The notes under the pieces are model-generated. The model was not told the origin of the DNA and did no database searches. It saw only the letters and a list, made by a program, of their open reading frames with translations. 37,071 nucleotides of DNA, from the NCBI GenBank assembly GCA_016936815.1, contig JAFGXD010000036.1, positions 1-37,071 of the forward strand, in the 5' to 3' direction. The DNA comes from Bacteroidales bacterium (GTDB taxonomy: Bacteria > Bacteroidota > Bacteroidia > Bacteroidales > GWF2-38-335). A program made the translations under genes and the position numbers. Shown here in pieces: positions 33,340-37,071 of this stretch (positions are counted from its first letter, which is position 1; every line of letters begins with the position of its first letter).

Positions 33340-33580
33340 TTTTTTCAAGTAATTGGTATGCATATAGCATGTTAATAAAGTCGTTGAAGCTGCTTTCGAA
33401 GGTCATTTCATCTACATCGTATTTTTCCAGAATTTCTTTTTTTATTTCATCTTTTTCAACACCTTCTTTTAGACGATTAAGATATTCAATTCCAATTTCG
33501 TTAAGAGAAAAAGATTCTCCGGTTGTTGGGTCGAAAACAAATCCGGTTTCCGATACTGCAATACTTTTCTTTATTTTCAT
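33332..33580 (-). CDS. PqqD-like small protein
   Basis: This 82-residue protein (ATG at 33580) is similar to PqqD-family peptide chaperones: a beta-hairpin start (SIAVSETGFVFDPTTGESFSLNEIGIEYL) and a helical end with a DEIKKEILEKYDVDEMTFESSFNDFI pattern. PqqD-type domains bind the leader of a precursor peptide and hand it to the modifying enzyme. Here the partner would be the ATP-grasp ligase, whose gene overlaps it. No precursor peptide is visible nearby. A TTG start six codons earlier is possible, but it lies in a predicted -7 box. It is the first structural gene of the operon. Confidence 0.8.
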   Translation of the reverse strand: MKIKKSIAVSETGFVFDPTTGESFSLNEIGIEYLNRLKEGVEKDEIKKEILEKYDVDEMTFESSFNDFINMLYAYQLLEKND

Positions 33581-33595
33581 GTTTGTAATTTTTAG

Positions 33596-33603
33596 CAAAT
33601 TTA
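33596..33603 (-). promoter_or_regulatory. Possible -7 box for the PqqD/ATP-grasp operon
   Basis: TAAATTTG on the minus strand matches TAnnTTTG and lies 15 bases before the ATG at 33580. A TTG at the right distance is not seen, as might be expected of an activator-dependent promoter. The AraC-type regulator gene ends just upstream. Confidence 0.35.
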
Positions 33604-33646
33604 TGGCTTTAAAAAGTCTTGTGTGTTATAAAATTTTATTCAAAGA

Positions 33647-34252
33647 TTACAATTTTTCGTTTATCAAATCTTCCAGAGGAATTTTTTTAAACTCTCCTGC
33701 TTTTTTATAGTCTGTAACAGAAATTCCGGTAACAGTTTTAAACTGGGTAGATAAATACTGAACGGAATTATAGTCCATCATATAAGCTATTTCGCTTAAA
33801 GTGTACTCGTCGGTAAGAATCATTTCCTTAATTTTTTCGATTTTATTAAGAATAACGAATTTTTCTAAAGTAAGGCTTTCGTGCTTGCTAAAGAGTTTAG
33901 AAATTTGCTGGTAGCTCATATTCAGTTTTTCCACCAGATAATCGGAACGGCGTACAATAGAATCCATATTATTCATGTGGTGCACAAGTTCCACAACGGC
34001 CTGTTTTATTTGTTCCACAATAATTTTTTCCCTTTCCACAACAATTCCAAAGCCATTTTCAACCAGAATTCCCTCAATTTTTTTGTAGTTTATTTTTGAA
34101 GAATCGTAAGAAACAGAAGCAAAACCAAGTCTGATGTTATGTATTTGAACCCCGCATTTTTCTAATTCCATGCGGACAATACGTATGCAGCTTTTGCACA
34201 TCATATTGCGAATGAAGAATTCTGAGGTTTGTATGTTTTGTTTGTTGCCCAA
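33647..34252 (-). CDS. AraC-type regulator with an N-terminal HMA-like CxxC domain
   Basis: This 201-residue protein starts with a small ferredoxin-like domain (about 8-75) with MMCKSC (Cys19, Cys22) in the place of the metal-binding loop of heavy-metal-associated domains. It ends with an AraC/XylS DNA-binding domain (about 100-200). There, SYQQISKLFSKHESLTLEKFVILNKIEKIKEMIL is the first helix-turn-helix, and LSEIAYMMDYNSVQYLSTQFKTVTGIS the second with the usual signature. It probably senses a metal or a thiol/redox state and activates nearby genes. It is followed after 66 bp by the PqqD-like gene on the same strand. The sensing role is inferred from the CxxC. Confidence 0.82.
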   Translation of the reverse strand: MGNKQNIQTSEFFIRNMMCKSCIRIVRMELEKCGVQIHNIRLGFASVSYDSSKINYKKIEGILVENGFGIVVEREKIIVEQIKQAVVELVHHMNNMDSIVRRSDYLVEKLNMSYQQISKLFSKHESLTLEKFVILNKIEKIKEMILTDEYTLSEIAYMMDYNSVQYLSTQFKTVTGISVTDYKKAGEFKKIPLEDLINEKL

Positions 34253-34575
34253 AAAAAAATCTTAATAAAATAGTTAAAGCAAAGTAAATAAAATATTAGA
34301 GATTATTTAGATAAAGAAGATTTTTTTTGGTAGGGCAAACGCATTTGGGCTGAAATGAGTAAGGCTATCGGGCTTTGGGTTAGGTTAATAGGAATGGTTA
34401 TTAGGATAAAATGTGCATTAATGCAATAAGGCATTTAAATAAATGGTTAAAATAATAATTCGAAAAAATAAAAAAAATATAGGATTCAGGAAAAGAGAGT
34501 TAAAAAGGAGTAAAAGTTTAATTATTATAATTCAATGGAAAATAAATGAATTAATTTTGCTAAAATTTTTCAAAA
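34253..34575. other. Intergenic region between divergent regulator and antiporter genes
   Basis: This 323-bp stretch is strongly AT-rich. Reading frames in it are short, basic and Ile/Lys-rich, as expected of noncoding AT-rich DNA. A TAATTTTG (34552-34559) fits a -7 box for the antiporter. No clear promoter is seen for the regulator, and no RNA gene or repeat stands out. Confidence 0.6.
34552..34559 (+). promoter_or_regulatory. Possible -7 box for the antiporter
   Basis: TAATTTTG matches TAnnTTTG and lies 16 bases before the ATG at 34576. No TTG is found 17-23 bases upstream, so the call is weak. Confidence 0.3.
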
Positions 34576-35535
34576 ATGATAATTCAATTCTTTTTGGTTT
34601 TTATTGGGTTTGTTTGTTTGATTTTTGGTGCGAATTGGTTGGTAGATGGGGCATCTTCATTGGCAAAAAAATACAAGGTATCGGATTTGGTAATAGGTCT
34701 TACAATTGTTGCTTTCGGAACCTCGGCTCCGGAGTTAGTTGTTAATATTGTTGGAGCCATAGAAGGGTATTCGGACATTGTGCTCGGAAATATTATAGGC
34801 AGCAATAATTTTAATTTGTTTTTAATACTTGGAATCTCGGGATTAGTTTTACCAATAACAGTTCAGTCATCAACAGCATGGAAAGAAATTCCTATTTCAT
34901 TATTTGTAGCCGTTGTTTTATTGTTTTTTGCAAATGATTTTGGTTTTTCCGGAGATGGTTATATAAGTAGAATTGATGGTTTTATAATGTTATTTCTATT
35001 TCTTATGTTTTTGTATTATGTTTTTAGACAAATGAAAAACGACAAAACCACTAACGATAACACAGAGACAGTAGAAAAGTCAAACTATAAAATCTGGGGA
35101 TTAATTATTTTTGGATTGACGGGATTAATTATTGGCGGACAGCTTGTTGTAATAAATAGTGTTGAAGTGGCAGAAAGTTTGGGCGTAAGCGAAAAAATAA
35201 TTGGTCTCACAATTGTTGCAGCAGGAACATCTTTGCCCGAATTGGTTACTTCGGTAGTTGCTGCTACAAAAAAGAACAGCGATATTGCAATTGGTAATGT
35301 AATTGGTTCTAATATTTTTAATATACTACTGATTTTATCAGTAAGTAGTTTAATAAACCCGATTGAGTACAATCTAAAATTTAATACAGATTTATTTATT
35401 TTAATTGGAGGAACTTTATTTCTTCTAGTTTTTATGATATCCGGCAAAAGAAAAAAGTTAGACCGTTGGGAAGCCGGTTTACTACTAGGTTTTTATATTT
35501 GTTACACCGTATTTTTAATAATGAAAGAATTGTAG
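34576..35535 (+). CDS. Calcium/sodium antiporter, CaCA family (YrbG-like)
   Basis: This 319-residue inner-membrane protein has about ten helices in two homologous halves separated by a charged loop (about 151-172). Each half carries the alpha-repeat signature: GTSAPE (48-53) with GNIIGSNNFN (71-80), and GTSLPE (217-222) with GNVIGSNIFN (240-249). These motifs carry the ion-binding Glu and Asn residues of the Na+/Ca2+ exchanger superfamily. It exports Ca2+ against Na+ or H+, or a related cation. It is a single gene, divergent from the AraC-type regulator. Confidence 0.93.
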   Translation: MIIQFFLVFIGFVCLIFGANWLVDGASSLAKKYKVSDLVIGLTIVAFGTSAPELVVNIVGAIEGYSDIVLGNIIGSNNFNLFLILGISGLVLPITVQSSTAWKEIPISLFVAVVLLFFANDFGFSGDGYISRIDGFIMLFLFLMFLYYVFRQMKNDKTTNDNTETVEKSNYKIWGLIIFGLTGLIIGGQLVVINSVEVAESLGVSEKIIGLTIVAAGTSLPELVTSVVAATKKNSDIAIGNVIGSNIFNILLILSVSSLINPIEYNLKFNTDLFILIGGTLFLLVFMISGKRKKLDRWEAGLLLGFYICYTVFLIMKEL

Positions 35536-35815
35536 AAAATAGCAAATAATGAGACATCCACCCAAGAGCAAGTTTTTTCGCAAATATCGGAAAGACTTTT
35601 CTGTATCACCTCTGGGTCTGAAAATATAGTTGACAATAGTAATAATTTACCGGCTCCGCTCTTAAAGAATCAATTTACCGGGTTTTTGGCCATTCTGATG
35701 GCGATTGAACAAATTAGAAAATCTGAGTTTTCTATGTATACAGAATTATAGAGAGCTTCAAATAGTTGAAAAATGGGCTAATACAATTTCAAGTTTAATA
35801 AAAACAAAGAAATAG
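35536..35815 (+). pseudogene. Possible decayed gene remnant
   Basis: After the antiporter stop, the same frame stays open from 35536 to a TAG at 35749-35751. It has coding-like content (TSTQEQVFSQISERL, LLKNQFTGFLAILMAIEQIR) but no ATG near its beginning. A neighbouring frame then carries RELQIVEKWANTISSLIKTK to a stop at 35813-35815. Together they could be the end of one gene broken by a frameshift and lacking its start. A strong terminator follows at 35823. I cannot identify a family, and chance open frames in AT-rich DNA remain possible. Confidence 0.3.
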
Positions 35816-35822
35816 TGTTAAG

Positions 35823-35854
35823 AAGCCCTGTGTATTATGCGCAGGGCTTTTTTT
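35823..35854 (+). terminator. Strong intrinsic terminator
   Basis: Arms AAGCCCTG (35823-35830) and CAGGGCTT (35842-35849) form a GC-rich 8-bp stem with an 11-nt loop, followed by a T run to 35854. It is the best-formed terminator in the window. It ends plus-strand transcription from the antiporter region and its possible remnant. Confidence 0.85.
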
Positions 35855-35909
35855 GATTCTGACAAAAGATAGTGATAAAATAGGACTTTGTCCAAAAAAT
35901 TACCCCCCC

Positions 35910-35940
35910 TTGCAATTACCTTCAAAAAGAGATAGTTTTG
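35910..35940 (+). promoter_or_regulatory. Promoter for the DUF2461 gene
   Basis: TTG (35910-35912), a 20-nt spacer and TAGTTTTG (35933-35940) are an exact consensus match. The leader is about 40 nt to the ATG at 35985, which supports that start. Confidence 0.65.
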
Positions 35941-35984
35941 TGAAAAAGAACAAGAAGAATTTTACAAACAATAAAATTGCAAAC

Positions 35985-36644
35985 ATGAAACTTGAAAACG
36001 CATTAATCTTTTTAGATAGCCTTCAGAATAATAATAACCGCAACTGGTTTAACGAAAATAAAGAGAAATACAATTCTGCAAAGAGCGAATTTGAGACTTT
36101 TGTTTCAGAAGTAATAATAAACCTAAGGGCAATAGATTCATCGGTTGGTGATATGGCTGCAAAAGATTGTATGTTTAGAATTAACCGGGATGTACGTTTT
36201 TCTAATAATAAGGAGCCTTATAAGAATAATTTTGGAGCATTTATGGCCAAAGAAGGCCGCAAAAGTATTTATGCAGGTTATTATATTCATTTAGAGCCGC
36301 ATAATTCTTTTATTGGTGGAGGAATTTATATGCCTGAAGCCAAAAATCTTAATGCAATTCGACAGCATATTTATGATAATTACATAGAATTTAAGAAGAT
36401 ATTGGAAAACAAAACCTTTAAATCCTATTTTCCTGAAATTTACGGTGAAAAATTAAAAACGGCACCAAAGGGTTTTCCAAAAGACTTTGAAGGAATTGAT
36501 TTGTTGAAACATAAGCATTATGCAGTTACTTTTCCGGTGGATAATAAATTTTGGAGCAAGCCTGACTTAGTAAAAAATGTAATGAAAGTTTTCGAACAAC
36601 TTAGCGTTTATAATAAGTTTATTAATTTGGCTTTTGAAAGCTAG
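35985..36644 (+). CDS. DUF2461 family protein
   Basis: I start at the ATG at 35985 (219 residues, MKLENALIFLDSLQNN). The open frame continues upstream through the promoter to a TTG in the terminator, which is not credible. The sequence shows the DUF2461 blocks: NNRNWFNENKEKYNSAK near the start, MFRINRDVRFSNNKEPYKNNFGAFM (about 62-86), GGGIYMPEAKNLNAIRQHI, and PKGFPKDFEGIDLLKHKHYAV with a tryptophan-containing FWSKPDLV. The family is cytoplasmic and of unknown function. It is a single gene with its own promoter and a following hairpin. Confidence 0.92.
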   Translation: MKLENALIFLDSLQNNNNRNWFNENKEKYNSAKSEFETFVSEVIINLRAIDSSVGDMAAKDCMFRINRDVRFSNNKEPYKNNFGAFMAKEGRKSIYAGYYIHLEPHNSFIGGGIYMPEAKNLNAIRQHIYDNYIEFKKILENKTFKSYFPEIYGEKLKTAPKGFPKDFEGIDLLKHKHYAVTFPVDNKFWSKPDLVKNVMKVFEQLSVYNKFINLAFES

Positions 36645-36696
36645 TAGCATCTAATTCATTCATAAATTGAAGAGTTTGATTTGCAGATATAATAAA

Positions 36697-36722
36697 AAAT
36701 TGCCAAGTTGAGTTGGCAATTT
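36697..36722 (+). terminator. Hairpin after the DUF2461 gene
   Basis: Arms AAATTGCCAA (36697-36706) and TTGGCAATTT (36713-36722) pair over 10 bp with a 6-nt loop, followed by GCATTTTATT. It lies 52 bases after the stop codon. The symmetry and flanking A and T runs would let it act in both directions, also ending the minus-strand gene from the right edge. Confidence 0.6.
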
Positions 36723-36861
36723 GCATTTTATTATTAATACGACAATTGATCTGAATAAAACCGCTACCTTCACCAAAGGCAAAACCCCAAACAAGAAACC
36801 CGAAAGGCTAAAAGCTAGTAGCCCCTAATCAAACAAGTCCATCTTCTGCATTAAAAACGAA

Positions 36862-36883
36862 GCGTTAAGTTTTTTGCTAACGC
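36862..36883 (-). terminator. Possible terminator of the right-edge gene
   Basis: On the minus strand, GCGTTA (36878-36883) and TAACGC (36862-36867) form a 6-bp stem with a 10-nt loop, followed by TTCGTTTTT. It begins a few bases beyond the stop codon at 36890. If the overlapping frame discussed under the right-edge gene is the real one, this would be coding instead. Confidence 0.3.
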
Positions 36884-36889
36884 CGGGTT

Positions 36890-37071
36890 TTAGTTTGTTA
36901 AACGTACTCCCGGAATATTTTTGAGTGAATCGATATAGAACAACTCATAATTTCTGCCATAAGTTTTACCATTTTTTATATCTATTGAAGAATATTTATA
37001 CCATTCAACTTTTATAAAGATGAAAATAAGAAATGTAATCCTTAAATATAAGATAATTATGTTTTTTATAA
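36890..37071 (-). CDS. C-terminal part of an unidentified membrane protein (partial)
   Basis: A minus-strand frame is open from the right edge to a TAA at 36890-36892, about 60 codons. It begins with a hydrophobic segment (IILYLRITFLIFIFI), followed by WYKYSSIDIKNGKTYGRNYE and ending LKNIPGVRLTN. No start codon is inside the window. It looks like a membrane anchor and a short soluble tail of an unknown protein. A second minus-strand frame (36825-36944) overlaps its end with equally coding-like content and stops at 36825, so the true C-terminus could differ by a frameshift. Confidence 0.45.
   Translation of the reverse strand, partial: IKNIIILYLRITFLIFIFIKVEWYKYSSIDIKNGKTYGRNYELFYIDSLKNIPGVRLTN

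Noticed and set aside
33581-33646. A short precursor peptide gene for the PqqD-like protein
   Set aside because: The 66-bp gap has no ATG-initiated frame of useful length on the operon strand.
33369-33710. A 113-residue plus-strand frame across the PqqD-like gene
   Set aside because: It is antisense to the PqqD-like gene and the end of the regulator; Ser/Phe/Leu-rich composition is typical of an antisense shadow.
34443-34745. A 100-residue plus-strand frame before and into the antiporter gene
   Set aside because: It overlaps 170 bp of the antiporter in another frame and is Ile/Lys-rich with no family resemblance.
35085-35447. A 120-residue minus-strand frame inside the antiporter gene
   Set aside because: It is antisense to the second alpha-repeat half of the antiporter and has no independent support.

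Overview
The window looks like a chromosomal segment of a member of the Bacteroidota, probably an environmental or anaerobic Bacteroidales-type organism. It is AT-rich. It carries three secreted enzymes with type IX secretion (T9SS) C-terminal sorting domains, the Bacteroidota block nusB - DUF1573 - yajC - ybbR - coaE, a DUF3276/PUR protein and a GSCFA protein. Several genes are preceded by the Bacteroidota promoter pattern TTG-N(16-22)-TAnnTTTG, most often with TACTTTTG as the -7 box. I saw no rRNA, tRNA, CRISPR array, transposase or prophage gene. Family assignments are from recognised motifs, not from database searches.

Layout. 1-4360: the tail of an unknown gene, a MuiA-like DUF4139 protein, an outer-membrane-like protein, an uncharacterised membrane protein and a small secreted protein. 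4357-8820 (minus): nusB, DUF1573 lipoprotein, yajC, then ybbR-coaE-GSCFA with its own likely promoter. 8960-9391 (plus): PUR-family protein, divergent from nusB. 9397-12582 (minus): an unknown protein, YicC RNase and two lipoproteins. 12593-15967 (minus): a large fused acyl-CoA mutase of the IcmF type, with an unusual modular tandem repeat directly upstream (16036-16170). 16208-18000: a T9SS-exported C45-like hydrolase and a double CDGSH iron-sulfur protein. 18076-20463: a TPR / membrane / coiled-coil / SpoIIE phosphatase. 20563-24786: two T9SS-exported proteases, M43-like and C10-like, in tandem. 24963-26744: an Ig-like lipoprotein.

26763-34252 is the most intriguing part. A tightly packed minus-strand operon encodes a PqqD-like protein, an ATP-grasp ligase, a fold-III PLP decarboxylase, a urea-transporter-like channel fused to an M23 peptidase domain, a TPR/beta-barrel protein and a TPR protein. 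It is preceded by an AraC-type regulator with an HMA-like CxxC domain. Spacings are 30 bp or less, or short overlaps. This looks like one pathway that makes a small amine- or peptide-derived product and handles it in the envelope. Its product is unknown to me, and no precursor peptide is visible.

34576-37071: a CaCA-family Na+/Ca2+ antiporter, a stretch with what looks like a decayed gene and a strong terminator, a DUF2461 protein with a clean promoter, and the end of a minus-strand gene running off the right edge.
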